Of a stretch of DNA of 64,000 bases, positions 26,501-34,453 are shown piece after piece. Numbering within the stretch: position 1 is the stretch's first letter; each line of letters starts with the position of its first letter. The stretch is from Saccharothrix violaceirubra. GTDB lineage: Bacteria; Actinomycetota; Actinomycetes; Mycobacteriales; Pseudonocardiaceae. Both the position numbers and the translations under genes were made by a program. The DNA is taken from NCBI RefSeq assembly GCF_014203755.1, contig NZ_JACHJS010000001.1, positions 7,006,001 through 7,070,000 on the forward strand. The letters are read 5' to 3'. The notes below the pieces were generated by a model, which worked only from the letters and a program-made list of their open reading frames with translations, ran no database searches and had not been told where the DNA came from.

Positions 26501-27189
26501 ACGTGGTCCGGCCGTGGCTGGCCTACCACCGCTCGTGGGAACGCGACGAGGCCGACCTGATGGCCCGGCTCGTCGGCGAAGGCCTGTTCCTCGACGTCGG
26601 CGCGCACGTCGGCTACCACACGCTGCGGCTGCTCCAGCGCGGCGGCACGGGCGCCGTCGCGGTCGAGGCCAACCCGGTCAACGCCGAGTACCTGCGGCGC
26701 AACGTGCTCGCCAACGTGGGCCGACCGGGCGCGGTCGCGGTCGTGCCGCTGGCCGCGTGGGACCACGACACGACGATCCGCCTGGCGCAGGCCGAGGCCG
26801 GCAACAGCGGCGACTACCGGGCGTCGGAGGGCGGCGACGGCGTCGAGGTCCGCGCGGTGCGCCTGGACGGACTCGCGGAACTGGCGGACCGCACGGTCTC
26901 GCTGGTGAAGCTCGACCTCCAGGGCCGCGACCACCGCGCCCTGGCGGGCCTCACGGCCGTCATCGACCGCGACCGCCCGCACGTGGTCTGCGAGTTCTGC
27001 CCGGACGCCATCCGCGAACTGGGCGACGACCCGTCGGACGTGTTGCTGGGGTACCGCAAACTCGGCTACACCCTCGTCCCCCTGCGTCCCGGCGGACCGG
27101 TCGAGGGCGACCACGCCGACCCCGCCCTGGTCGCCGAGGCCGAAGACACCGCCGGAGGATTCATTACGTTGTGGTTGAGACCGCTCTAA
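23539..27189 (+). CDS. Trifunctional fusion: GT-A glycosyltransferase, GT4 glycosyltransferase, FkbM methyltransferase
   Basis: This is a 1216-aa cytosolic protein with three enzyme modules. Residues 1-350 form a GT-A-like unit with the metal-binding DxD in YLDPDIQVF (about 108-114). Residues 425-780 are a GT4/GT-B unit (NVVGYLTAELGVGEMGRIV; RSEGFGLTVAEAMVRGLPVI near 667). A long coiled-coil covers about 850-955. Residues 1010-1216 are an FkbM-type methyltransferase (LFLDVGAHVGYHTLRLL, VEANPVNAEYLRRN, VKLDLQGRDH). It would build and O-methylate a surface glycan. The surrounding membrane proteins and acyltransferases support an envelope polysaccharide role (inferred). Confidence 0.9.
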   Translation: MADRTGDRGVLACTVVARNYLPAARVLAASYLEHHPDDRFVIAVIDAPRGEGEPGDGRLRIVGPEATGIDPDDYLRMATSYNVTEFATAVKPYLLRELRREADVVMYLDPDIQVFAPMPELPVLARAHGIVLTPHFLKPLPRDGKDPSEAAIMGAGIFNLGFVATGPGSGDFLDFWAERLRHDAVVAPERQLFTDQRWVDQVPALFANHVLRDPGFNVAYWNVHERPVDEVDGTYTAGGQPLRFFHYSGYRPERPWLLSSHTPSKPRVVLSENPHVKALCDAYGRALREAGYAETLESIPYGFAKMPDGTPIGPAVRSLYREAWVKAERKGKPLPPHAFGPDRGAALRRWLAEKPEDAPTGTTLNRLTLAVWESRADLRSAFPQPHGRDAAPYRTWCSTSGVVEASLPEWALPAEPVEPTEPTAEFGVNVVGYLTAELGVGEMGRIVHDAITGAGVPVASVVEDRLVSNRTGLDRPETTGEPRFPISLLCVNADQTRAVLENRPHVAHHRYRIGLWAWELEEFPPSMHEAFALVDEVWTVSDFCREAIARHSSIPVRTIPVPVRDPGEPAPKADGPVTFLFAFDFHSIGERKNPWGVVEAFRSAFPDRDDVRLVLKAINGAKNPTVAERLRVLVMGDPRIELVERYLSVAELDDLYASSTAYVSLHRSEGFGLTVAEAMVRGLPVISTDYSSTTEFLDDKTGWPIPYRLVPVGKNNGPYPPDARWADPDLDAAAAAMREIADHPEEARRRGRAAREHILRTRSMAAASRWMHDRLKEAHDRRHAGRVQVEGVADPLVPLRDSRQALLWRPDAGAPSRLPGAPALRKAVLRAIDHYDVHQRKVMGALVDGVEGSLAEVVARLTAVEAGVDSVRASTDGVRARLAGVRDEVLDAVGDELADVRESVRDSVDAFERRIDQVHARLDADERKTIDMFADRDKRADGREEQLADLTTAMHAVEDAARLRHAPVPAGADVVLCDAGALLLPADDVVRPWLAYHRSWERDEADLMARLVGEGLFLDVGAHVGYHTLRLLQRGGTGAVAVEANPVNAEYLRRNVLANVGRPGAVAVVPLAAWDHDTTIRLAQAEAGNSGDYRASEGGDGVEVRAVRLDGLAELADRTVSLVKLDLQGRDHRALAGLTAVIDRDRPHVVCEFCPDAIRELGDDPSDVLLGYRKLGYTLVPLRPGGPVEGDHADPALVAEAEDTAGGFITLWLRPL

Positions 27190-27275
27190 CGGTGGAACGT
27201 CTGCCTCGTGACAGCCGATAGTTGCCCTGAGAGAATGATTGTCGACCGCCATTCGGGTCGACAAACACGCAGGGG

Positions 27276-27896
27276 GTGACTGTGGTGACACGCGCCGTGC
27301 GCACATCCTTCGCGGGCGTGGCAGCCCTCGTCGCCGTCTTGATCGTGGTGGCCGCGGCCGGGTGGGCGTTGGCCTCGCCCGCGATCCACCAGACCGCCCG
27401 CACGGTCCCGCCCACCGGCGAGCGCGGCCGGCAGGCCGCCAACCCGCTGGCCATCGCCAACCTCGGTCCCGGCGGCGACCGGTACGCCTGGGTCACGGCG
27501 TTCCCCCAGGTCGAAGGGGCCGGCTTCCTCGGCACCGAGGAGGTGGGCGCGTACAACCGGGGCGGCGCCGACGCCGCCCGGCTGGCCGTGTGGAACGGGT
27601 TCCCCGCCGGCCGGGTGATCATCGTCGTGGTCCGGGTCGCCGACGCGTCCACCGCGACCCGCGTCGCCGACCGGCTCGACGAACTCCAGGCCGGCTTCGG
27701 CCTGCAACGACTGTCGCCCGTGCGCGGCCTGGACCGCGTCTCCACGGTCACGTTCGAGGGCCGGTTCGTCACGCGGGCCCTCTACACGCACCACGACCTC
27801 GTCGTCCGGATCGAGCTGCGCGGCGATCCGGACGAGCTGTCCGCGTTCGACGGGATCGTCTCCGACCAGCTCCACGCACTCCCGGCCGAAGGCTGA
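27276..27896 (+). CDS. Membrane-anchored or secreted protein related to the 22377 gene product
   Basis: This 206-aa protein has one N-terminal membrane helix or signal anchor (FAGVAALVAVLIVVAAAGWALA) and an extracytoplasmic domain. Its last 110 residues parallel those of the 389-aa protein: RVIIVVVRVADASTATRVADRLDELQ against KGIVLIVQATDASAAKEAVTGLYDLQ-like order, and HDLVVRIEL against KDLIVRVDV. The two related proteins flank the glycosyltransferase fusion, so they may act with it. GTG 27276 follows a poor site (GCAGGGG). No named family recognised. Confidence 0.8.
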   Translation: MTVVTRAVRTSFAGVAALVAVLIVVAAAGWALASPAIHQTARTVPPTGERGRQAANPLAIANLGPGGDRYAWVTAFPQVEGAGFLGTEEVGAYNRGGADAARLAVWNGFPAGRVIIVVVRVADASTATRVADRLDELQAGFGLQRLSPVRGLDRVSTVTFEGRFVTRALYTHHDLVVRIELRGDPDELSAFDGIVSDQLHALPAEG

Positions 27897-27897
27897 C

Positions 27898-28785
27898 ATG
27901 GCCCGACCCGGCCTGTCCGTGGTAGCCGCGGCGGGCGTCTGCCTCGTCGCCTACAGCTTCCTGGTCGGCCTGTGGCCGTCGCGTTCGGGCGCCGACCTGG
28001 ACCTCGTGCTGCTGGTCCGCTCGTGGGTCAACCTGCCCACCGGCCTCGGCGAGGACTTCGGCTTCCTCGGCATCGCCCTGCTGCTGCTGGTCGTCGGCAC
28101 CCGGGCCGAACGAGCCGTGCCGCGCCGCGCGGTCCTGCCGGTCGCGGCCGGCGTGGTGCTGACCGCCGTCCTGGCATTGGCCGGCGCCGAACCCCTCGTC
28201 GACGACTCCGTGATCACGCCCGCCCTCACCGCCGGACTGGCGCTGCTGCTGGTGAACGTGGTGAAGCCGCTGCTGCGCCGTGCACCCGCCCTGGCCGCGT
28301 TCGTCCTCGTCGAAGTGGCGTGCCTGCTGGTGCTCCTCGGCACCGCCGCCGGACTGCCCCTGCTCGCCGCCGCCGCCGGGCTCGTGCCCGTCGTGGTGTG
28401 GGGCCTGCTGGCCGCGTTGCGGGTGGAGGACCGGGTGAGCACCCGGCACCTGGCCTTGGTGGGACTGCCGGGATTCGCCGTCCTGGTCGCGGCGGACCGG
28501 CTCTCGCCCGACACGCTGCCGTTCTGGCGTCCGCTCGGCGCGGTCTACGCCGTGCTGCTGTTCGCCATCGCGTTGCCGCGCGGCGCCGATCTGGCCGGCC
28601 GGGCAGCCGTGCGCTGGCTGGCCGACCGCGCGGTGGTGCTCGTCGTCGCGGTGATCGCGATCGGCTACCCGCTGCTGGGCCTGCTCGGCGAGGTGCTCCC
28701 GGCGGCCGTCACCGTCGTGGTCGGCGTGCTCGTCACGGGCGTGGCGGGCGACCTGGCGTACCGGGGCCTGCGGAGGGTGACGTGA
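27898..28785 (+). CDS. Polytopic membrane protein, probably a degenerate acyltransferase-3 fold
   Basis: This is a 295-aa, very hydrophobic protein with about ten helices and few charged residues. Its helix order follows the next gene, an acyltransferase: the first helix (AAAGVCLVAYSFLVG) occupies the place of the helix with the catalytic histidine but has Tyr-Ser instead. The last part (LADRAVVLVVAVIAIGYPLL ... GDLAYRGLRR) matches the acyltransferase tail (LAQRTYAVYLVHLCVLYPLF ... EVLHRWVE). I infer a non-catalytic paralogue, perhaps a subunit. It starts 1 nt after the previous stop and overlaps the next gene by 4 nt. Confidence 0.8.
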   Translation: MARPGLSVVAAAGVCLVAYSFLVGLWPSRSGADLDLVLLVRSWVNLPTGLGEDFGFLGIALLLLVVGTRAERAVPRRAVLPVAAGVVLTAVLALAGAEPLVDDSVITPALTAGLALLLVNVVKPLLRRAPALAAFVLVEVACLLVLLGTAAGLPLLAAAAGLVPVVVWGLLAALRVEDRVSTRHLALVGLPGFAVLVAADRLSPDTLPFWRPLGAVYAVLLFAIALPRGADLAGRAAVRWLADRAVVLVVAVIAIGYPLLGLLGEVLPAAVTVVVGVLVTGVAGDLAYRGLRRVT

Positions 28786-29849
28786 GCACCGCGGAACTCG
28801 AACGGCCCCGGACGACCCGGGCCCGCCTGCACGGCGTCGACCTGCTGCGGGTCATCGCGTGCGGTGGCGTGCTGCTCACCCACGTCCTGGCGTGGTTCAC
28901 GATCGTCGGCCGCGACTGGTGGCTGTGGGTACCGGTCGAACAGCTCGGCACCGACGTGCTGCACCTCAACTCCCGCTTCGCGTTCTTCGGCGTGATCACG
29001 TTCTTCGTGGTCAGCGGACTGGTGATCACGCACGTCACGGACCGGGAATCGCCCGGCGTGTTCCTGTGGCGGCGGATCAGCCGCATCGCGCCGCTGCTGT
29101 TCGTCGTGTCGGTCATCGGCTGGATCATGGTCAACGCCGGGCAGCGGATCGCCGTCGACGTCGAACGCCCGCTCGACCTCGTCGACCTGCTGATGGGCAT
29201 GACCCTCAACGGCCACCTCGTCGACCCCGAGGTCGGGCTGCTCGGCGTCACGTGGACGTTGCGCATCCAGGTCATCTTCTACGTGTTGGTGGCGTTGTCG
29301 ATCCCGCTGCTGCGCCGCCGGCCGTGGATTCCACCGTTGGCCATGGCCGCGCTCGACGTCGTCCTGCTCGCCTTCTACCCGGCGCCATGGCTGTTGGACG
29401 TCGTCGGCCTGTTGCCGGTGTACCTCCCCTTGCTGTGCATGGGACAGCTCATCACGCTCGTGCACTCCGGCAAGGTCAACGCCTACGCGGGCACCGCGAT
29501 CGGTGTCCTGCACTGCGGGCTGTTCGTGCTCGCCGACCGGATGGGCTTCCAGGAGCACGGCGACGCGGGCGCGCGGACGGCGATCGTCATCGTCCTGCTC
29601 ACCGTCGCGATGGTCCACGCCAAGGACAGGGTGAGCAGATCCGCAGTGGTCAAAGCCTTGGCGCAGCGCACTTACGCGGTCTACCTCGTGCACCTGTGCG
29701 TCCTCTACCCGCTGTTCGACTGGCTGATGCCGTACCTCGATCCGACCTTGGTCGTTGTGCTCGGCGTGGCCGCCGTCGCCGTGGTGGCCGAGGTGCTGCA
29801 CCGGTGGGTCGAGCTGCCGCTCGTCCGCGTGATCCGGAGGCGGAGGTAG
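28782..29849 (+). CDS. Acyltransferase family 3 membrane protein
   Basis: This is a 355-aa integral membrane O-acyltransferase of the OafA/NodX-like family. The motif LLRVIACGGVLLTHVLAWF has the family histidine; the FFVVSGLVI loop, a FLWRRISRIAP arginine motif and the C-terminal RTYAVYLVHLCVLYPLFDWL are all present. It transfers acetyl or another acyl group from the cytosol to an exported glycan. GTG 28782 overlaps the previous stop (GTGA). There is no SGNH domain; the separate AlgJ/AlgX-like protein at 31499 might supply the second step. Confidence 0.92.
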   Translation: MSTAELERPRTTRARLHGVDLLRVIACGGVLLTHVLAWFTIVGRDWWLWVPVEQLGTDVLHLNSRFAFFGVITFFVVSGLVITHVTDRESPGVFLWRRISRIAPLLFVVSVIGWIMVNAGQRIAVDVERPLDLVDLLMGMTLNGHLVDPEVGLLGVTWTLRIQVIFYVLVALSIPLLRRRPWIPPLAMAALDVVLLAFYPAPWLLDVVGLLPVYLPLLCMGQLITLVHSGKVNAYAGTAIGVLHCGLFVLADRMGFQEHGDAGARTAIVIVLLTVAMVHAKDRVSRSAVVKALAQRTYAVYLVHLCVLYPLFDWLMPYLDPTLVVVLGVAAVAVVAEVLHRWVELPLVRVIRRRR

Positions 29850-29906
29850 CCCACCCGCTCCCGTCGCGTCCGGCCTGACGACGGCGAGCGGAGAGGTGCG
29901 TTCCCC

Positions 29907-31502
29907 TTGGCCGGCCCGACGACGCCCAAGTCCCGCATCGCGTTCATCGACATCGGCCGGGCCGCGGGAGCACTTCTCGTGTTCTACAGCCACATCGCCG
30001 AGCAGTGGGTGGCCAAGCGGGAGACCGGGCCGACGCCCGTCGTGGACTTCCTCGACGCGGTGGGCAGCGACCCGATGCGCATGGGGTTCCAGGGGATCGG
30101 GCAGATCGCGGTCCCGTTCTTCTTCCTGGTCAGCGGGTACGTGGTCACGCCGATCGCGCTGCGCCAGGGCGGGTGGCGGTTCACCGTGAACCGGCTGATC
30201 CGGGTGCACGTGCCGATGACGTTCGCCGTACTGCTCACCGCCGCGCTGGTGCTGCTCGGCGTGGGCACGCTGGCGGGCGCGTCCGCGCAGACGGTCACGT
30301 GGACCACGGTGCTGACCAACTCGCTGGTGGTCAACTACGTGCTCGTGCCGCAGGTGGTGCTGGTCGGCGTGGCGTGGACGCTCGTGGTCGAGCTGGTGTT
30401 CTACGCGCTGCTGGTCGCGGTGCTGCCCGTGCTGCGGCGGTGGACGTGGGCGGCGATCGCCGGGCAGTTGACGTTCGTGTTCGTGGTCATGATGAGCATG
30501 CGCGAGTTCGGGCCGTCGTGGTTCCTGTTCGCGGTCAACGCCTGCTACCTGCCGGCGCCGATCCTGGGCCAGGTCGTGTGGGCGACGACGACCGGGCGCG
30601 TGCCGCTGTGGCTGGGCATGGTGTTCGGCTCGGTGGCGTGGGGGCTGTACGTGCTCGGCGACCACCTGGGCATCGGGCGGCTGGACGGGTCGTACCCGTT
30701 GGCGTTGGCCGTGGCGCTGCTGTTCTTCCTGCTCGGGATGTTCGCCGAACCCCGGCTGCGGGAGCGGCGGGTGTGGACGGCGTTGTCGGAGCGCAGTTAT
30801 TCGCTGTACCTGCTGCACGGGATCGTGGCGTGGGCGTTGTTGGAGCTGCTGCGGCCGACCGTGCCGCTGTGGCTCGCGGTGCCGGTCGCGGTGGCGGCGA
30901 CGTTCGGGGTGGTCGAGGTGAGCTACCGGTTCGTCGAGCGGCCCAGCCACGCGCTGGCCCGGCGCTGGTCGCGCCCGGCCCGGACCCGGTGGTCGTTCGA
31001 GGAGGGGCTGACGCGCGAGATCGAGGCGATCAAGGAGGAGGTCGCCCGGCCGTCGGACGCGACCGTCCCGATCCCCCGCCTGGAGACGGCGGACACCGGC
31101 ACGAGCCAGGCCCCGGCGCGGGACCGGGTCGGGGGCCGCCTTCGCCCCGCATCGGGCCGGGACGTCCTCGCCGAGCCGGCGCAGCGGGACGAGCGGTGGC
31201 TCCCACCCGCACGGGACCGCGCTCCCGCCGATCGGGACGACGATTACCTCCGCCGGGTACCCGACCGGCGCGACGGCGTCCCAGGTCGGACCGAAGACCG
31301 CCATCGGCCGACCCGCGACCGGCACGACCGGCACGTGCCCGTACGCCGGGGCGAGGTGCGGTCGACGCAGCCGGACGAAGACCCCATGCGGCGGCGTGGC
31401 GCACGGACCGGAGAGGAATCCGACGAGCGCGGCAGGCGGGTAAGGCGTCCGGACGGCGTGCCGACCCGCGCACTGCCCGCCGGTCGCGACGAGCGCGACT
31501 AG
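29907..31502 (+). CDS. Acyltransferase family 3 protein with long charged C-terminal tail
   Basis: This is a 531-aa protein. Residues 1-355 form the acyltransferase-3 domain: IDIGRAAGALLVFYSHIAEQW with the family histidine, FFFLVSGYVV, RLIRVHVPM, and RSYSLYLLHGIVAW near the end. Residues about 365-531 form a soluble, Arg/Asp-rich, low-complexity tail (DRDDDYLRRVPDRRDG, GRTEDRHRPTRDRHDRHVPV), unusual for the family and probably disordered. TTG 29907 follows GGAGAGG. The tail's last 4 nt overlap the convergent AlgJ/AlgX-like gene. The tail could bind anionic polymer or a partner; the readout is open. Confidence 0.9.
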   Translation: MAGPTTPKSRIAFIDIGRAAGALLVFYSHIAEQWVAKRETGPTPVVDFLDAVGSDPMRMGFQGIGQIAVPFFFLVSGYVVTPIALRQGGWRFTVNRLIRVHVPMTFAVLLTAALVLLGVGTLAGASAQTVTWTTVLTNSLVVNYVLVPQVVLVGVAWTLVVELVFYALLVAVLPVLRRWTWAAIAGQLTFVFVVMMSMREFGPSWFLFAVNACYLPAPILGQVVWATTTGRVPLWLGMVFGSVAWGLYVLGDHLGIGRLDGSYPLALAVALLFFLLGMFAEPRLRERRVWTALSERSYSLYLLHGIVAWALLELLRPTVPLWLAVPVAVAATFGVVEVSYRFVERPSHALARRWSRPARTRWSFEEGLTREIEAIKEEVARPSDATVPIPRLETADTGTSQAPARDRVGGRLRPASGRDVLAEPAQRDERWLPPARDRAPADRDDDYLRRVPDRRDGVPGRTEDRHRPTRDRHDRHVPVRRGEVRSTQPDEDPMRRRGARTGEESDERGRRVRRPDGVPTRALPAGRDERD

Positions 31503-32797
31503 CGACGCGGCTTCTTGGCCAACTCCCCGCCGATGGCGTCGAGCACCGCGGGCGTCAGGATCGGGTTCGTGCCGTCGAGCAGGTTGCGCTCGGCCGCCTC
31601 CACCACGACCACGTCGGTGTCGGCGAGCATGCGTGCGACCTGGCCGGCGTCGGCCGTGACGCCCGAGACGTGCTGCACCGTCACGTCCGTGTAGCCCGCG
31701 ACCAGGTAGCTCGGCGCGGCGAACGTGAACGAGTCCCCGATCCAGCCGACCTTCGCCTCGACGACGCCGGGCACCCTGGCCTGCGTGAACCGCTGGGGCT
31801 TGCGCTCGTCGCCGGTCACCGGCCGGCTGCACACGGTCGAGCCGTCGGGCTTGAGGTCGTACGCCTGGTACTGGTCGGACGCGGTGCGGCCGAGCAGGCG
31901 TGCCAGGTCGCCCTCGCGGTCGATCTTCCGGGCGGGGTCGACCTGCCACGTCCGCGTCGTCCCCGGGCGCACGGCGTCGGCCACCGCGCGGATCATGACC
32001 AGGGCGCCGTCGTGGTTCCAGTGCGTGTCGTTCTTGGTGTAGACGGGGTGGCCCAGGCGCTTCGCCTCGGCCGCCAGGTCGTCGCGCAGGTCGATCGCGT
32101 CGACGCGCTTGTCGTCGACGCCGGCCCAGAAGTGGTCGCGGGCCTTGGTCAGGCACTCCTTGCCGTAGTACTTGGCGGGCAGGTACTCGGTGACGACCGT
32201 GGTCTTGCTCGGCGCCACGACCAGCACGAACTTTCGGCCCGACGCCTCGACCGCGGTGCGCAGCCGGGCCAGCCGGTCGAGCACGTCGTCGGTGGGGGTC
32301 TTGGGCGAGCACGCGCCCTTGACGTCGCCGCCGAGGTAGAGCCAGTCGTCCTTGCCCTCCAGCACCTCGACGTAGGACGTGGGGTCGGGCCGGTCGAGCG
32401 ACGGGTCCTTCGGCTGGGTCTGGACCGGGCCCGCGACCTCGGTGGGGCGGCGGTCGAACCGGGGCTGTTCGCCGAACACCCCGCGACTGATCGCGCCCGA
32501 CGCCTCGACGGCCTCCTTGCGGAACGGGAGGTGGTCGGCCGCCCACTCGTCCAACCCGGTGAACAGGTCCCAGCCGGACGGGAACGCCGCGAGCCGCCGG
32601 TTCTCGAACTCCTCCGGCCGGACGCCGACCACCAGGAGCAACGCGGGCAGGCAGAGGTACACCACGGCGGTGATCAGGGCCGTGCGCTGCCGCGGCGAGT
32701 GCCGCGGCCGGTAGAGGGCGTGCTCCTGGGGCAGGAACGACTCGTGGAGGGGGTCCAACGCCACCCGTGACGGTCCCTCCGACGACTCCACGCTCAC
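31499..32797 (-). CDS. AlgJ/AlgX-like SGNH-fold O-acetylation protein
   Basis: This 432-aa protein has a cytosolic N-terminus and one membrane helix (LITAVVYLCLPALLLVVG), so the main domain is outside. FPSGWDLFTGLDEWAADHLPFR is typical of the ALGX/ALGJ family. KNDTHWNHDGALVMI gives the catalytic Asp-His pair (DTHW), and GWIGDSFTFAAPSYL is the serine block. Family members acetylate exopolysaccharide in the periplasm together with a membrane acyltransferase. The convergent neighbouring acyltransferases are the likely partners. Confidence 0.9.
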   Translation of the reverse strand: MSVESSEGPSRVALDPLHESFLPQEHALYRPRHSPRQRTALITAVVYLCLPALLLVVGVRPEEFENRRLAAFPSGWDLFTGLDEWAADHLPFRKEAVEASGAISRGVFGEQPRFDRRPTEVAGPVQTQPKDPSLDRPDPTSYVEVLEGKDDWLYLGGDVKGACSPKTPTDDVLDRLARLRTAVEASGRKFVLVVAPSKTTVVTEYLPAKYYGKECLTKARDHFWAGVDDKRVDAIDLRDDLAAEAKRLGHPVYTKNDTHWNHDGALVMIRAVADAVRPGTTRTWQVDPARKIDREGDLARLLGRTASDQYQAYDLKPDGSTVCSRPVTGDERKPQRFTQARVPGVVEAKVGWIGDSFTFAAPSYLVAGYTDVTVQHVSGVTADAGQVARMLADTDVVVVEAAERNLLDGTNPILTPAVLDAIGGELAKKPRR

Positions 32798-33159
32798 CTC
32801 TTCAGCGTAACGGCCGACTCGTCACCTGTTCGCGGTTCACTGGATCGAGGGGATTCGTAGGGGTTGCCCGGTGCAACCCGATCGTGGTGCGCAGCGTCGG
32901 AACAGGTGGATCGAAGCCCTGGCAGGGGTGGCAGGGGCAGGCGACCGGGTGTGAGCCTGGTCACTTCGGACGACACTGCATTTTTCCGCGAACCGTTCGC
33001 GTACTGCGCTACGTATCGAAAACCAGGGGTGGTCCCACCGGTATTGACCCCACCAGGTCCGTCTAGTCCCTATGGGGGATTGTCCGCTTGGCGTACGATC
33101 ATTTTCAGGTCACCAGACCTGTACCTGCTAGGGGACCTCAGAACAGAGGTAGGTGCGCC
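32798..33159. other. Intergenic region with promoter-like and palindromic sites
   Basis: No gene is supported in these 362 bases. Between the divergent AlgJ/AlgX-like gene and the 124-aa gene there is TTGACC at 33045-33050, and the perfect inverted repeat CAGGTC-ACCA-GACCTG at 33106-33121, 39 bp before ATG 33160. The region includes a comparatively AT-rich stretch (32987-33030), as expected for promoters of the flanking genes. Confidence 0.5.
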
Positions 33160-33534
33160 ATGGATGTCGCGCTCGGCAAGGTCATCGAGCTTCGCGAAAG
33201 CGGATTCCAGTTCCTCCACCTCCGGGACGAGGACGGGCAGCTCGATCGAATCATGGCGTTCAAGCAGCGCAGAGGCTTCATCGACTCGATCCTCTTCTGG
33301 TCCGAGACGGAGGCGCGTGCGGGCCGGCTGCCCGCCGTGCGCGACAGCACTCGTGCAGCTCAGGCCGTGTGGATCTACGAGGGGCCGCTCGTCGAGGCCG
33401 TGGACCGGCTGCTCGACCTGCCCGAACCCGGCGCCCGGAACGCCCCCACGCTCATGAAGCGGACGGCGTCGGACCTCGCGGTCGTGACCACGCTGCCCTT
33501 CAAGTTGAAGCTCCCGCCCGGCGCGATCGCCTGA
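33160..33534 (+). CDS. Conserved small soluble protein (124 aa)
   Basis: This 124-aa protein has no membrane segment. It starts MDVALGKVIELRESGFQFLHLRDEDGQLDR, and continues with RRGFIDSILFWSETEARAGRLP and a Pro-rich closing part (LPFKLKLPPGAIA). Codon use is typical of the genome. I recognise no named family, although it reads like a protein conserved among Pseudonocardiales. ATG 33160 follows GAGGTAGGTG; a longer in-frame reading from 33088 lacks a ribosome site. A hairpin terminator follows at 33569. The palindrome upstream suggests specific regulation. Confidence 0.75.
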   Translation: MDVALGKVIELRESGFQFLHLRDEDGQLDRIMAFKQRRGFIDSILFWSETEARAGRLPAVRDSTRAAQAVWIYEGPLVEAVDRLLDLPEPGARNAPTLMKRTASDLAVVTTLPFKLKLPPGAIA

Positions 33535-33568
33535 TCGAGACCTGAAGCGAAGCTGAACCCGCTGCTCA

Positions 33569-33591
33569 GCGCACGGTCCGTGACCGTGCGC
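33569..33591 (+). terminator. Hairpin terminator
   Basis: GCGCACGGT (33569-33577) and ACCGTGCGC (33583-33591) form a perfect 9-bp stem with a 5-nt loop, 35 nt after the stop of the 124-aa gene. Confidence 0.75.
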
Positions 33592-33790
33592 GCCTGTGCG
33601 CACCCGGGGCCCTGAAGCGGTTAAGTGGTCTCGACCAATGTCCCGACCTGCAAGAATGCAGCAAGGTCACGTAGTGTTCATTATTCGTTGGGTGCCGGGA
33701 ATCTTCAATCTTCAGTTGCATTCAGTGACACCGACAGGTGATTGGTTCCCGCCACGTACAAGCACGACTCGTAGTCGAATCGCTAACAAT

Positions 33791-34453
33791 TCACCTCGTC
33801 CGGCGAGGGTTGACCAATCCTGATTCGTACGCGAGCACGACGAGTTGCGCCCGGTCGCGCGCGCCGAGTTTCGTCATCACCCGACTGACGTGAGTACGCG
33901 AAGTGGCGGGGCTGATCACCAGGTGTGCGGCGATCTCCTCGTTGGACAACCCGCCCGCGACGAGCGCGAGGATCTCCCGCTCCCGGACCGTGAGCACGGC
34001 CAGCGCGCCCGGCTCCGGCCGGCGGTGCTCGGGACGGGCCGCGAACTCCTCGATCAACCGCCGGGTCACCCTCGGCGCGAGCAGCGCGTCGCCCGCCGCC
34101 ACCACGCGCAGGGCGTGCAGCAGCTCCACCGGCTCGGTGTCCTTGAGCAGGAACCCGCTCGCACCGCCACGCAACGCCTCGAAGACGTACTCGTCCACGT
34201 CGAACGTGGTCAGCACCAGCACCTTCACGTCCGGCGCCTCGGCCGCGATGCGTCGCGTCGCCTCCAGGCCGTCCACGCCCGGCATGCGGATGTCCATCAC
34301 GACCACGTCCGGCCGCAGCTCGACAGCCCGCGCCACCGCCTGCCCGCCGTCACCGGCCTCGCCGACGACCTCGAAACCGTCCTCCGTGTCGAGCAGCAGC
34401 CGGAACCCGGCCCGCACGAGCACCTGGTCGTCCGCGAGTACGACTCTGATCAC
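33791..34453 (-). CDS. NarL/LuxR-family response regulator
   Basis: This 220-aa regulator has a receiver domain (VVLADDQVLVRAGF, phosphoacceptor in VVVMDIRMPGVDG, Lys in FLLKDTEP) and a C-terminal LuxR helix-turn-helix (LTVREREILALVAGGLSNEEIAAHLVI). GTG 34453 follows GGAGGG with 5-nt spacing; GTG 34459 is an alternative. It lies inside the 3' end of the partner kinase reading frame (about 104 nt overlap), far more than the usual 4 nt. Its target is unknown; the small secreted protein gene at 35396 is a candidate. Confidence 0.93.
   Translation of the reverse strand: MIRVVLADDQVLVRAGFRLLLDTEDGFEVVGEAGDGGQAVARAVELRPDVVVMDIRMPGVDGLEATRRIAAEAPDVKVLVLTTFDVDEYVFEALRGGASGFLLKDTEPVELLHALRVVAAGDALLAPRVTRRLIEEFAARPEHRRPEPGALAVLTVREREILALVAGGLSNEEIAAHLVISPATSRTHVSRVMTKLGARDRAQLVVLAYESGLVNPRRTR

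Noticed and set aside
28665..32546. A 1293-codon open frame on the minus strand across the acyltransferase genes
   Set aside because: It is antisense to clearly recognisable proteins, Arg/Gln/His-rich, without any domain; long antisense frames are expected at this GC content.
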